64,000 bases of DNA, taken from Flavimaricola sp. (GTDB lineage Bacteria > Pseudomonadota > Alphaproteobacteria > Rhodobacterales > Rhodobacteraceae). Position 1 is the first letter of the stretch. Each line of letters opens with the position of its first letter. The notes beneath the pieces were generated by a model. It saw only the letters and a list, made by a program, of their open reading frames with translations. It ran no database searches and was not told the DNA's origin. Made by a program: the position numbers and the translations under genes. The stretch lies in assembly GCA_029255105.1 (NCBI GenBank), contig JAQWWH010000085.1, forward strand, positions 17,702-81,701, given 5' to 3'. Positions 8,365-16,853 of the stretch are shown here, piece by piece.

Positions 8365-8446
8365 TAAAACAGAGTTTTAAGAAACTCAAACCCAATAGCT
8401 TCATGTGTGGTATTATATTGGTAGCATTTATATTCGCGTTTGGTAT
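8365..8446. promoter_or_regulatory. AT-rich divergent promoter region with palindromes and TGGTA half-sites
   Basis: Two overlapping perfect inverted repeats, TAAAAC-AGA-GTTTTA (8365-8379) and GAGTTT-TAAG-AAACTC (8372-8387), are followed by three same-direction half-sites: TGGTATT at 8408, TTGGTA at 8418 and TTGGTAT at 8440. The region is markedly AT-rich compared with its surroundings and lies ahead of the importer operon. Promoter elements are likely here, but the exact -10 and -35 are not certain. Confidence 0.45.
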
Positions 8447-8513
8447 GGTCAGGAAAGTTGATCGATTCGCCGCTGCGGCGATGCTGACCATGGGGGGCTG
8501 CAACTTGGCTGAG

Positions 8514-9443
8514 ATGACGGACCTGACCGACGCCGCGCGTGCCATTGAGGGGACCCGACGCAAGGTTCTGCCCGAGGCCTGGTTCGCCTGGCTGCTGGTC
8601 GCCCCGGCCATGCTGTTCATCGCCGTCATCGTCGCGTGGCCTCTGGCCGAGACGATCCGCCTGTCGTTCATGGAGGCTGATCTGGGGGGCGAGCATTACG
8701 TGGGCCTTGCCAACTATCAGGACCTGCTGGAAAGCCGCAAATTCCACGACACCATCATCAGAACCTTCTACTGGATGTTTCTTTCGGTCAGCCTCAAGCT
8801 GATCCTTGGGTTGATCGGGGCGGTTCTGCTGAACGCTGCCGTGCCGGGCCGGGGGCTGTTTCGGGTTCTGGTCATGCCGCCGTGGGTCATCCCGATTGCG
8901 ATCGGATGTATCGGCTGGTTGTGGCTTTATAACGGATACTTCGGGATCTTGTCCGGGACCGCGCAGGCCATCGGCCTGACGGACGGGCCGTTCGAATTCC
9001 TCGCCTACAAGAACTCGGCCTTCTATTCGGCCATCGTGACGGATGTCTGGGTCGGAACACCCATGGTCACCCTGTTCTTTCTGGCAGCCATGCAGGGCGT
9101 GAGCCGCGATCTTTACGAAGCGGCGTGGGTTGACGGGGCGGGCCGCTGGTATCGGTTCCGGCGGATCACCATCCCGCAAATCATGCCTGTCATCGTATCC
9201 ATGGCGCTTTTGTCGGCGATCTGGACCTTCAACAGCTTTGAAATCATCTGGATCCTGACCGAGGGCGGACCGCGCAGTGCGACCACGACCCTGATCGTGG
9301 ACACCTACAAGACGGCCATCGGCAACTTCAAGTTCGGCGAAGGCGCGGCACGGGCAGTGGTCATCGTGGCGCTGCTGGCGACCTTCTCACTTTTCTACCT
9401 GTTCTTCCTGAACAAGGTGAACAAGCATTACGGGGTAAAGTGA
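8514..9443 (+). CDS. ABC sugar transporter permease (MalF/UgpA type)
   Basis: About 309 residues with six hydrophobic segments and the EAA loop 'EAAWVDGAGRWYRFRRITIPQIMP' that docks the ATPase, standard for carbohydrate importers of the CUT1 class. The frame is open upstream to 8403, but those residues are unlike the family and cover the promoter region; MTDLTDA at 8514 fits the family start best, and an ATG at 8481 is possible. It forms a heterodimeric inner-membrane channel with the next permease. Gene order permease-permease-binding protein-ATPase and the surrounding enzymes point to N-acetylated amino sugars or their oligomers as the substrate. Confidence 0.85.
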   Translation: MTDLTDAARAIEGTRRKVLPEAWFAWLLVAPAMLFIAVIVAWPLAETIRLSFMEADLGGEHYVGLANYQDLLESRKFHDTIIRTFYWMFLSVSLKLILGLIGAVLLNAAVPGRGLFRVLVMPPWVIPIAIGCIGWLWLYNGYFGILSGTAQAIGLTDGPFEFLAYKNSAFYSAIVTDVWVGTPMVTLFFLAAMQGVSRDLYEAAWVDGAGRWYRFRRITIPQIMPVIVSMALLSAIWTFNSFEIIWILTEGGPRSATTTLIVDTYKTAIGNFKFGEGAARAVVIVALLATFSLFYLFFLNKVNKHYGVK

Positions 9444-9444
9444 C

Positions 9445-10287
9445 ATGATGGACCGGTATACCAAGCTGCAGATGGCCGGCATCTACTTTGCCATCACCAT
9501 CTTTCTGATCTTCATCCTGCTGCCGTTCTTTGAGATGTTCATGACCAGCCTGCGCCCGCTGGAGCATCTGTTCCGCAGCCCCTATCAATTCTGGTCCGAC
9601 GATTTCAGCTTTGACGCCTACTCGCAGATGTGGGTGACGGTGCCGCTGTTGGGGCGCTACATCCTGAACTCCATCTTTATCGCCACATCGGTCACGGCGA
9701 TCACCATGGTCTTTGTGATCCCGGCGGCCTACGCCTACGCCCGGCTTGATTTTCCGTTCAAGAGCGCGTCTCTGGCGATTTTTCTGGGCGTCAACATGTT
9801 TACCGGCGCGGTGCTTCTGATCCCGCTCTACCGGGTGCTGCGGACCCTTGGCCTGCTGAACACCTACTGGGCGATGATCGTGCCGGGGGTGGCCTTTCTG
9901 ATCCCCACGGGCATCTGGCTTTTGCGGTCCTACCTTGAAAAGATCCCGCGCGAGCTGGAAGAGGCGGCCTATGTCGACGGGGCGTCGCGGATGTACACGC
10001 TGCGCCGGGTTGTCCTGCCGCTGGCCGTGCCCGGGCTGATCGTGGTCGGGGTGGCCGTGTTCATCGGCGCCTATGCCCAGCAATTCCTGTTCGCCATCAC
10101 CTTTAACCAACAGCGCGAACTGCAACCTCTGCCAGCCGGACTATACGAATTCATCGGCTATCAGTCGGTGACCTGGAACGAGATGATGGCCGCTGCTCTG
10201 GTGGGTGTCCTGCCCGTCATGGTGATCTTCCTGTTCCTTCAGAAGTACCTTGTCGCCGGGCTCACCGCCGGCGCCGTCAAAGAATAA
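9445..10287 (+). CDS. ABC sugar transporter permease (MalG/UgpE type)
   Basis: A 280-residue protein with six membrane segments and the EAA loop 'EEAAYVDGASRMYTLRRVVLPLAVPG', matching the second CUT1 permease in length and order. It starts one base after the stop of the first permease, so the two are translated together. It is the partner channel subunit for uptake of the amino sugar or oligosaccharide handled by this island. Confidence 0.88.
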   Translation: MMDRYTKLQMAGIYFAITIFLIFILLPFFEMFMTSLRPLEHLFRSPYQFWSDDFSFDAYSQMWVTVPLLGRYILNSIFIATSVTAITMVFVIPAAYAYARLDFPFKSASLAIFLGVNMFTGAVLLIPLYRVLRTLGLLNTYWAMIVPGVAFLIPTGIWLLRSYLEKIPRELEEAAYVDGASRMYTLRRVVLPLAVPGLIVVGVAVFIGAYAQQFLFAITFNQQRELQPLPAGLYEFIGYQSVTWNEMMAAALVGVLPVMVIFLFLQKYLVAGLTAGAVKE

Positions 10288-10318
10288 ACTTAGCAAAACC
10301 AAAAGGGAGACGACCAAA

Positions 10319-11533
10319 ATGCAACTTACCAAACTTACTCTGGGTGCCGTGCTGCTGACCGGCACCGCCATGTCGGCCCAGGCCGAAAGCCACGCGACCG
10401 AGCTGCACTTTATCATGTGCGGTGGTGAAGTCCGCGCGGCAGACCAGGCCGTGGTCGACCAGTTCGTGGCCGACCACGAAGGCGTCACCGTCAACCTCGA
10501 AGCTGTGCCGTGGGGCACCTGCCAGGACAAGTCGCTGACGCTGGCCGCCGCAGGCGACCCGCCCTCGATCGCCTATATGGGCAGCCGGACCCTGCGCCAG
10601 CTGGCCAACAACGACCTGATCGTCCCCGCCGAGATCGACCCCAACACGATGTACCAGCCCGGCGTGCTGAACACCGTGACCATCGAAGGCACCACCTGGG
10701 GCTACCCGCATGCCTTCTCGACCAAGGCGCTCTACATCAACTGCGATATCGTCGAAGCCTCGGGCCAGGCCTGTGAAGCACCTGCCACCTGGGACGATAT
10801 GTACGCCATGGCGCAGGGTGTGGTCGACAACACCGATGCCGCTGGCGTCGGCCTTGCCGGCAAAGACTTTGACAACACGATGCACCAGTTCCTGAACTAC
10901 CTCTATTCGAACGGCGGCATGGTGATCGACCCGGTCACCGGCGAAAACATGCTCGACAGCCAGCAGACCCGCGAAACCCTGGAATTCTACGGCAGCCTCG
11001 TCGCCGTGGCGCAGGACGGCCCCACCGCATGGGAGCGTGACCAGCTCAAGGATCTGTTCAACGACGGCCAGATCGCCATGTATGTGTCCGGGCCCTGGGG
11101 CTACGGCCAGCATAATGAAAGCATCAACCAGCTGGTGGCCCCGGTTCCGCATGGCCCCTCGGGCGAAAGCGGAACGATCCTGATTACCGACTCTATCGTG
11201 GTGTTCAAAGGATCGGGACATGAGGAACTGGCCCAGGAACTGGCCCAGCGCATCACCTCGGGCGACAGCCAGTACGACCTGGACGCCTCCTGGGGTCTGA
11301 CACCCATCCTCGACTACGTCGCTATGGGCGTGGCTGACCCCTACTACACACAGGGCGACGTCTGGCCGAACTTTGTCCAGGGCATCGCCACCGGCGGACC
11401 CGAGCCGCTGGTCGAAGACTTCAAGTCGCTTCAGTCGGTGTTCACCAACATGGTGCAGGGCATCATCCTTCAGGATGATACCGTGGACAACCTGGTGACC
11501 ATCGCCGGTGAAGAGCTGGACGACGCGCTCTAA
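10319..11533 (+). CDS. ABC transporter extracellular sugar-binding protein
   Basis: A 404-residue periplasmic solute-binding protein of family 1. A cleavable signal peptide is visible (MQLTKLTLGAVLLTGTAMSAQA, about 22 residues, AQA before the cut). The frame is open upstream, but the ATG at 10319 with an AGGGAG ribosome-binding site nine bases ahead gives the signal peptide. Typical features include 'WGYPHAFSTKALYINCDI' and 'FNDGQIAMYVSGPWGY'. The mature chain has several cysteines, which may form disulphides. It captures the sugar for the two permeases. A hairpin follows the stop codon and may protect this message so that the binding protein is made in excess. Confidence 0.9.
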   Translation: MQLTKLTLGAVLLTGTAMSAQAESHATELHFIMCGGEVRAADQAVVDQFVADHEGVTVNLEAVPWGTCQDKSLTLAAAGDPPSIAYMGSRTLRQLANNDLIVPAEIDPNTMYQPGVLNTVTIEGTTWGYPHAFSTKALYINCDIVEASGQACEAPATWDDMYAMAQGVVDNTDAAGVGLAGKDFDNTMHQFLNYLYSNGGMVIDPVTGENMLDSQQTRETLEFYGSLVAVAQDGPTAWERDQLKDLFNDGQIAMYVSGPWGYGQHNESINQLVAPVPHGPSGESGTILITDSIVVFKGSGHEELAQELAQRITSGDSQYDLDASWGLTPILDYVAMGVADPYYTQGDVWPNFVQGIATGGPEPLVEDFKSLQSVFTNMVQGIILQDDTVDNLVTIAGEELDDAL

Positions 11534-11551
11534 GGGCCGATTGGCCTTATC

Positions 11552-11579
11552 GCGGGTGGCGGCCTTAGCGGCCACCCGC
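11552..11579 (+). terminator. Intercistronic hairpin after the binding-protein gene
   Basis: Stem GCGGGTGGC (11552-11560) and GCCACCCGC (11571-11579) around a ten-base loop that itself contains GGCC repeats, then ACCCCCTTTTCC. It sits between the binding protein and the ATPase. It may act as a partial terminator or an RNA-stabilising stem rather than a full stop, since the operon clearly continues. Confidence 0.55.
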
Positions 11580-11623
11580 ACCCCCTTTTCCCTCACGATC
11601 TTTGTCGAAAGGACACGTTCGTC

Positions 11624-12724
11624 ATGGCGACGCTCGACCTGAAAGCTATCAACAAGTCCTTTGGTACGGCCAAAGTGCTCCACGACATTGATCTTGCCAT
11701 CCAGGACAGGGAATTCGTCGTATTCGTCGGCCCCTCCGGCTGCGGCAAGTCCACCCTTTTGCGCATCATCGCCGGGCTGGAAGAGGCGACAAGCGGCAAG
11801 ATCGTGATCGACGGTCAGGATGTCAGCACCGCCCATCCGGTCGACAGGGGCATCTCGATGGTGTTCCAGTCCTATGCCCTTTACCCCCACCTGACGGTGT
11901 TCGAGAACATCGCCTTTCCGCTGCGGGTCCAGAAGTTGCAACCGACCGAGTTGAACGCCCGCGTCGCCAAGGCCGCCGAAATCCTCCAACTGTCGGACAA
12001 GCTGAAACTGAAGCCCGGCCAGCTTTCTGGTGGTCAGCGGCAGCGTGTCGCCATCGGGCGCAGCATCGTGCGCAACCCCAAGGTCTTTCTGTTCGACGAA
12101 CCCCTGTCGAACCTCGACGCCGCCCTGCGCGGCGACATGCGGGTCGAGCTGTCACAACTGCACCGCGAGCTTGACGCCACCATGGTCTATGTCACCCACG
12201 ATCAGGTCGAGGCGATGACGATGGCCGACCGGATCGTTGTGCTGAACGGCGGCAAGGTCGAACAGTTCGGCACGCCGATGGAACTTTACCACCACCCTGC
12301 CACGAAATTCGTGGCCAGCTTTATCGGGCAGCCCAACATGAACCTCGTTCCAGGCACCATCAAGGAAATGACGCCTGACGGCCCGGTCGTAGCACTGGCC
12401 GGGGGCCACACGATGACCATCCCGGTCGAGGCCACCACCGCCCATGTCGGCAGCAAGGTCGAGGTTGGTATCCGCCCCGAGGATGTTGATCTGGGCACCG
12501 ACGGGCTTGAGGTGTCGATCCGCGTTCTGGAACGGTTGGGCGGCGCCTCGATCACCTATGGCTCTATCGGCGACGGCACCGCCTTCCGGGCCTCGCTGTC
12601 AGGCAATGCCCCGGTGAGAGAGGGCGAAACCGTCCACCTGACCGTCGATCCTGCCGCCTGCCATGTGTTTGACGCCGATGGCCGGGTCCTGCGCCGTCAG
12701 GCCGCCCCCGGACTGGTGGCCTGA
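11624..12724 (+). CDS. ABC sugar transporter ATPase (UgpC/MalK type)
   Basis: A 366-residue ATPase with Walker A GPSGCGKST, signature LSGGQRQRVAIGRS, Walker B 'VFLFDEPLSNLD' and the switch His in 'VYVTHDQVEAMT'. The C-terminal TOBE/regulatory domain ('VGIRPEDVDLG', about residues 270-350) is characteristic of CUT1 importers. It powers the amino-sugar uptake system from the cytoplasmic face. A GAAAGGA ribosome-binding site precedes the ATG. Confidence 0.92.
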   Translation: MATLDLKAINKSFGTAKVLHDIDLAIQDREFVVFVGPSGCGKSTLLRIIAGLEEATSGKIVIDGQDVSTAHPVDRGISMVFQSYALYPHLTVFENIAFPLRVQKLQPTELNARVAKAAEILQLSDKLKLKPGQLSGGQRQRVAIGRSIVRNPKVFLFDEPLSNLDAALRGDMRVELSQLHRELDATMVYVTHDQVEAMTMADRIVVLNGGKVEQFGTPMELYHHPATKFVASFIGQPNMNLVPGTIKEMTPDGPVVALAGGHTMTIPVEATTAHVGSKVEVGIRPEDVDLGTDGLEVSIRVLERLGGASITYGSIGDGTAFRASLSGNAPVREGETVHLTVDPAACHVFDADGRVLRRQAAPGLVA

Positions 12725-12725
12725 G

Positions 12726-13862
12726 ATGAAGGTTGTCACCGCCGGTATCGGACTGCGCGCCGGGCATGTCCTGTCCTTGCTGAAAGAGGCGATGCCCGAG
12801 ATTGAATTCGTGGGCTACTTTGACCCCCAACCCACCCATCTTGCCCGGATCGGTGAGGATGTTCCCCGCTATGACGGGGTCGAGGAGATGTTGGAAAAGA
12901 CCAAGCCCGACCTTTTCTTCGTAGGCTCGCCAAATGCGTTCCACCTTGAGCATATCAAGGCCGGCCTTGCCGCAGGCGTCCGCATCTTTACCGAGAAACC
13001 GGTTGTTGTGACCCGCGAAGAGACGATGGAACTGGCCGCCCTTCTGGCCGAACATGGCACCAATCAGGTCATGGTCGGCCTTGTCCTGCGCTATTCACAG
13101 CACATGGTCGACCTGCGGGCGGTTCTGGGCGCCCTTGGCCCTATCGTATCGCTTGAGGCGAACGAACATATCGGCCCCTATCACGGTGCGTTCTTCATGC
13201 GTGACTGGCGCAGGATGGTACGGTGGAGCGGTGGCTTCATGTTGGAAAAGTGCTGCCACGATCTGGATGTCTACAACATGGTCACTGGCTCGCGCCCGGA
13301 TCGGGTAGCGAGCTTTGGGGGGCGCAAAAGCTTTGTCCCAGAACATGCCCCCACCTCGAACACCGAGATGGAGATCATGCACCGCAAACCCTCGGTCTGG
13401 GAAAGCGTGGACGATCCGTTCCATTCGGACGGTGACATCATCGATTACCAGACCGCGATCCTGCATTATGAGACCGGGGCAAGCCTCGCGTTTCACACCA
13501 ATCTCAATGTACCCGACGAACATCGCCGGTTTTGCATCATGGGGGCCAAGGGGATGGCAGAGGGCGATTTTGTCCGCGGCTATCTCAAGGCGACAGCGCG
13601 GGACGGGACGATCCTCGCGGATCACGATTATACCAAGGGCGATCCGGCCCGGATGTCGGCCCATTACGGGGCCGATCACATGATGGTCGCCGATATCGCG
13701 GCCTTCCTGCGGGGTGAAACCGACAGCCTGCCGGTTGGTGTTGTCGATGCGCTCGAAGCCGGGCTTGTCGCGATGGCGCTGGACGAGGCGCGGATAAACG
13801 GCGGGATGGTTGACCTTCGGGCAACATGGGCCGAATTCGACGGATTTGGGCTGCGGGGATGA
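12726..13862 (+). CDS. Gfo/Idh/MocA-family NAD(P)-dependent oxidoreductase
   Basis: A 378-residue dehydrogenase-like protein: N-terminal Rossmann domain, a 'FTEKPVVVTREE' element holding the EKP nucleotide/substrate motif, and a C-terminal substrate domain with 'GGFMLEKCCHDLDVYNMV', whose His lies at the usual catalytic position. The N-terminal glycine motif is unusual (TAGIGLRAGHV rather than GxGxxG), so cofactor binding may differ. The start at 12726 sits directly behind the ATPase stop; the next gene overlaps by four bases. In this context it may oxidise or epimerise an N-acetylated sugar or its glycoside. The exact reaction is unknown. Confidence 0.8.
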   Translation: MKVVTAGIGLRAGHVLSLLKEAMPEIEFVGYFDPQPTHLARIGEDVPRYDGVEEMLEKTKPDLFFVGSPNAFHLEHIKAGLAAGVRIFTEKPVVVTREETMELAALLAEHGTNQVMVGLVLRYSQHMVDLRAVLGALGPIVSLEANEHIGPYHGAFFMRDWRRMVRWSGGFMLEKCCHDLDVYNMVTGSRPDRVASFGGRKSFVPEHAPTSNTEMEIMHRKPSVWESVDDPFHSDGDIIDYQTAILHYETGASLAFHTNLNVPDEHRRFCIMGAKGMAEGDFVRGYLKATARDGTILADHDYTKGDPARMSAHYGADHMMVADIAAFLRGETDSLPVGVVDALEAGLVAMALDEARINGGMVDLRATWAEFDGFGLRG

Positions 13863-14875
13863 TGACCACTGCAGAGCGCCCCGGCCACCTGATGGCCAGC
13901 GAAAGTGCCGCGGCACTCGGCGTGTTTTGTGCCACCGCTTCCAAAGACCTTGGCGACGCGATCGCCCCGCTGGACCTGTCAGGCATCAATGCGATCTATA
14001 CGATTGCCCGCGGGTCCTCAGACGCGGCGGCCAATATCCTGAGCTATGAGTTGATGCGCGAGCTGGGCCTGCCGGTGACCTCCCTGCCCCCATCGGTCTT
14101 TTCCATCGGCGCCGGGGTCAAGCTTGACGGCGCCGCGGCCCTGGTCATTTCGCAATCCGGGGCGAGCGAGGACCTCGTCCGCTCGGCCAAGGGTGCGCGG
14201 GCTGCGGGGGCGGCGGTGCTGGCGATCACCAACACACCTGCCTCGCCGGTCGAGGGGGCGGCCCAGGTGACCATTCCCATCGGTGCAGGACCAGAGCTGG
14301 CCGTCCCGGCCACAAAGTCGGTCGTCGGATCGGTCGCGGCGGGCATGGCGCTGATTTCAGCGCTAGTCCCGGCCTATGCTGACAGAACACGGGCCTCCGT
14401 CGCGGCCCTTGAAGGGGCACCGTCGGCTCACCCCAAGGCAGATCAGCTGCGCGCCGCCCTGTTGCCTGCGCGCCACGTCTACGTCATCGGGCGGGACACC
14501 GGCTATGGCGCCGCGCAGGAAACCGCCCTCAAGCTCAAGGAATGCTGCGCCCTGCATGCCGAGGCCTACAGCGCGTCCGAAGTCATCCACGGCCCCCTGC
14601 AGCTTGCCACGAACCCGATGATGGTCCTGATCCTTGATACAGGGGCCGAAATTGCCCGCGACAGCCTCGATCAGGCCGAAGCACGGCTAAAGGCGACAGG
14701 ATGCGACGTCTGGCGGATCACCCCGTCGGACCTTGGCGTTGGTCCCTTGACCCCGGCCGCTGCTGCCGCCTACCTGCTGGCGCTGGTCTATCCCGTCATC
14801 CTTGCCACTGCCCTGGCACTGGGGCATGACCCCGACAGCCCCAAGGCCTTGTCCAAAGTGACGCAGACAACATGA
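13859..14875 (+). CDS. SIS-domain glucosamine-6-phosphate deaminase, NagB-II-like
   Basis: A 338-residue protein with two SIS domains, resembling the isomerase half of GlmS without the glutaminase. Seen: RGSSD (51-55), ISQSGASEDLV (98-107), the 'GPELAVPATKSV' phosphosugar-binding stretch (about 144-155) and a conserved 'EVIHGPLQL' near residue 245. This layout is that of NagB-II, the non-orthologous glucosamine-6-phosphate deaminase, which converts GlcN6P to fructose 6-phosphate plus ammonia. It overlaps the previous gene by four bases and is followed by a second, different SIS protein with another four-base overlap. No classical NagB is present in the island. Confidence 0.8.
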   Translation: MMTTAERPGHLMASESAAALGVFCATASKDLGDAIAPLDLSGINAIYTIARGSSDAAANILSYELMRELGLPVTSLPPSVFSIGAGVKLDGAAALVISQSGASEDLVRSAKGARAAGAAVLAITNTPASPVEGAAQVTIPIGAGPELAVPATKSVVGSVAAGMALISALVPAYADRTRASVAALEGAPSAHPKADQLRAALLPARHVYVIGRDTGYGAAQETALKLKECCALHAEAYSASEVIHGPLQLATNPMMVLILDTGAEIARDSLDQAEARLKATGCDVWRITPSDLGVGPLTPAAAAAYLLALVYPVILATALALGHDPDSPKALSKVTQTT

Positions 14876-15945
14876 CTGACAGCCTCAATACCTGGACCAC
14901 CTGGCGCGAATTGAACGCCCAACCCGAAATCTGGAGGGAGTGGGGCCAGCAATTTGACCCCTCGCCCTACCGCCTCTGGGTCGACAGCCTTCCAATCCGT
15001 GAGGTGTGGTTCTGCGGCGCGGGGACCAGTGCCTATATCGGCGACATTCTTGAGGCGGGCCTGACCGACAGCTTTGTCAGGCTGCGTTCTGTACCAAGTA
15101 CAGATCTGGTCAGCAGGCCCCGCGCCTATCTTCAAGACGTATCCCCGCTTGTCGTCAGTTTCGGTCGGTCCGGGGACAGCACCGAGAGCGTCGGAACCCT
15201 TGACGCGCTGGACGTTCTGGCCCCATCGGCCCCACGCCTGCACATCACCTGCAATCCCAATGGCGCTTTGGCACAACGACCCAGCCCGTCGGGTAACAGC
15301 AAGATGATCGTCTTGCCCGAAACCACGCATGATGCCGGCTTTGCGATGACCTCGAGCTTTTCGACGATGCTGCTGACGGCCTTGTCGATCTTTGGGGACC
15401 GGTCCGATTTCGAACATCGGATGACCCTCCTGGCAGACGAGCTTGGCACGCTCTTGCCCCGATACGCCGCGACCACGGGGGCGCCTCCGTCCCGTGCAGT
15501 CTACCTTGGGACCGGTCCGATGGCCTTTGCCGCCCGCGAAGCCGCCCTGAAAGTGATGGAGCTTTCGGCAGGCCGCATACCCGCCCTTTGGGACAGCACC
15601 CTTGGGTTTCGCCACGGACCCAAGTCCTTCGTGACCGACGACACGCTGATCACCCTGTTCACCTCGCCCGATCCGCATGCCGCTGCCTATGAAATCGATC
15701 TGGTCGAGGAATTGCGCGGCCAGTTCCCTGACGCAACGGTCCGGACCATCGGGCCGGGGGGCGACATCGACTTTGCCATGCCCTATGGCCCGCTCTGGCA
15801 CGCCCCCGTCAGCATCGCCGCCGCGCAGGTGGCCGGGGTGCTGTGGTCCGACGCCCTTGGCCTGAATGTCGACGATCCCTTTGCCGGGCGGGGCACGCTT
15901 AGCCGGGTGGTCTCTGGCGTGCGGTTGCATCCGGTCTCAGCATGA
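14872..15945 (+). CDS. SIS-domain protein of the AgaS family (galactosamine-6-phosphate deaminase/isomerase-like)
   Basis: A 357-residue double-SIS protein. Visible motifs are FCGAGTSAYIGD (47-58), SFGRSGDSTESVG (96-108) and 'GFRHGPKSF' near residue 245. It resembles AgaS, which deaminates and isomerises galactosamine 6-phosphate, more than NagB-II or GlmS. Together with the preceding gene it gives the island two distinct deaminase candidates, so both GlcNAc and GalNAc may be used. Functional redundancy or an accessory role is the alternative. Confidence 0.75.
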   Translation: MTDSLNTWTTWRELNAQPEIWREWGQQFDPSPYRLWVDSLPIREVWFCGAGTSAYIGDILEAGLTDSFVRLRSVPSTDLVSRPRAYLQDVSPLVVSFGRSGDSTESVGTLDALDVLAPSAPRLHITCNPNGALAQRPSPSGNSKMIVLPETTHDAGFAMTSSFSTMLLTALSIFGDRSDFEHRMTLLADELGTLLPRYAATTGAPPSRAVYLGTGPMAFAAREAALKVMELSAGRIPALWDSTLGFRHGPKSFVTDDTLITLFTSPDPHAAAYEIDLVEELRGQFPDATVRTIGPGGDIDFAMPYGPLWHAPVSIAAAQVAGVLWSDALGLNVDDPFAGRGTLSRVVSGVRLHPVSA

Positions 15946-16853
15946 TTGCCGCCGGGATCGACATTGGCGGGACCAAGATCGAGGTTCAGGGCTTTGCCAC
16001 CAACTGGACCCTTTCGGCCCGCCATCGCGTCCCGACCCCGCAGGACTACGACGCCCTCGTCACCGCCATTGCCGATCAGGCCCGCTGGATGGATGCAGAA
16101 GCGGGCCACCCTTTGCCAATCGGCATCGGGGCGGCCGGTTTGGTGGACCCCCGGACCGGGCTTGCCATCACCGCCAACCTTTCGGCCACCGGCCGCCCCC
16201 TGCCGCGCGACGTGGCCGCCGCCCTTGGCAGGCCGATCACATGGCTGAACGATTGCCGCGCCATGGCCCTGTCCGAGGCCGTCTTTGGAGCTGGCCAAGG
16301 GCATCGCTGCGTCGTGTCGCTGATCCTTGGAACCGGCGTCGGTGGTGGGATCGCCTTTGACAGCACCCTGTTGCCCGGCCCCTTGGGCGTGGGCGGTGAG
16401 TTCGGGCATTTCGCCGCCCCTGCCCATCTCGTTCAGGAATACGCCCTGCCCGTCCGGCAATGCGGTTGCGGGCGCATGGGGTGCTTTGAAACCTATGTCG
16501 CGGGCCCCGGTCTGTCGCGGCTCGCCAAGACAGTGACAGGGCAGGATTGGACCCCCGAGGCCATCGGGGCCAGCCGCGGGACGGATAGCGGTGCCGCACA
16601 GGTCTGGGATATCTGGTGCAAGCTGACGGCCGAGCTTCTGCACACGCTGACCCTTGTTGTGGACCCAGATATCGTCGTACTGGCAGGCGGCCTGACGCAT
16701 ATTCCGGACCTTGTCCCGGATCTTGAGAGGTATCTGGACAAGGCCCTCGTCCTTGGCAAACCGGCCCCCCGGCTGGCCCTGGCGCAGGGCGGCGACAGCA
16801 GCGGAGCAAGAGGGGCAGCCTTCGCCGCCTATCGGGAGAGCGTTGATGACTGA
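15942..16853 (+). CDS. ROK-family sugar kinase, probable N-acetylglucosamine kinase
   Basis: A 303-residue ROK kinase. The N-terminal phosphate loop 'GIDIGGTKIEV' (residues 5-15), 'WLNDCRAMALSEA' with the catalytic Asp, 'LGTGVGGGIAFD', and the zinc-binding CGCGRMGCFE are all present. It phosphorylates the imported N-acetyl sugar at O6 in the cytoplasm. It overlaps the upstream SIS gene by four bases and the downstream NagA start by eight, placing it between import and deacetylation. Confidence 0.87.
   Translation: MIAAGIDIGGTKIEVQGFATNWTLSARHRVPTPQDYDALVTAIADQARWMDAEAGHPLPIGIGAAGLVDPRTGLAITANLSATGRPLPRDVAAALGRPITWLNDCRAMALSEAVFGAGQGHRCVVSLILGTGVGGGIAFDSTLLPGPLGVGGEFGHFAAPAHLVQEYALPVRQCGCGRMGCFETYVAGPGLSRLAKTVTGQDWTPEAIGASRGTDSGAAQVWDIWCKLTAELLHTLTLVVDPDIVVLAGGLTHIPDLVPDLERYLDKALVLGKPAPRLALAQGGDSSGARGAAFAAYRESVDD

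Noticed and set aside
10277..11989. Leftward frame of 570 codons opposite the sugar-binding protein
   Set aside because: Antisense shadow of a protein with a signal peptide and clear homology.
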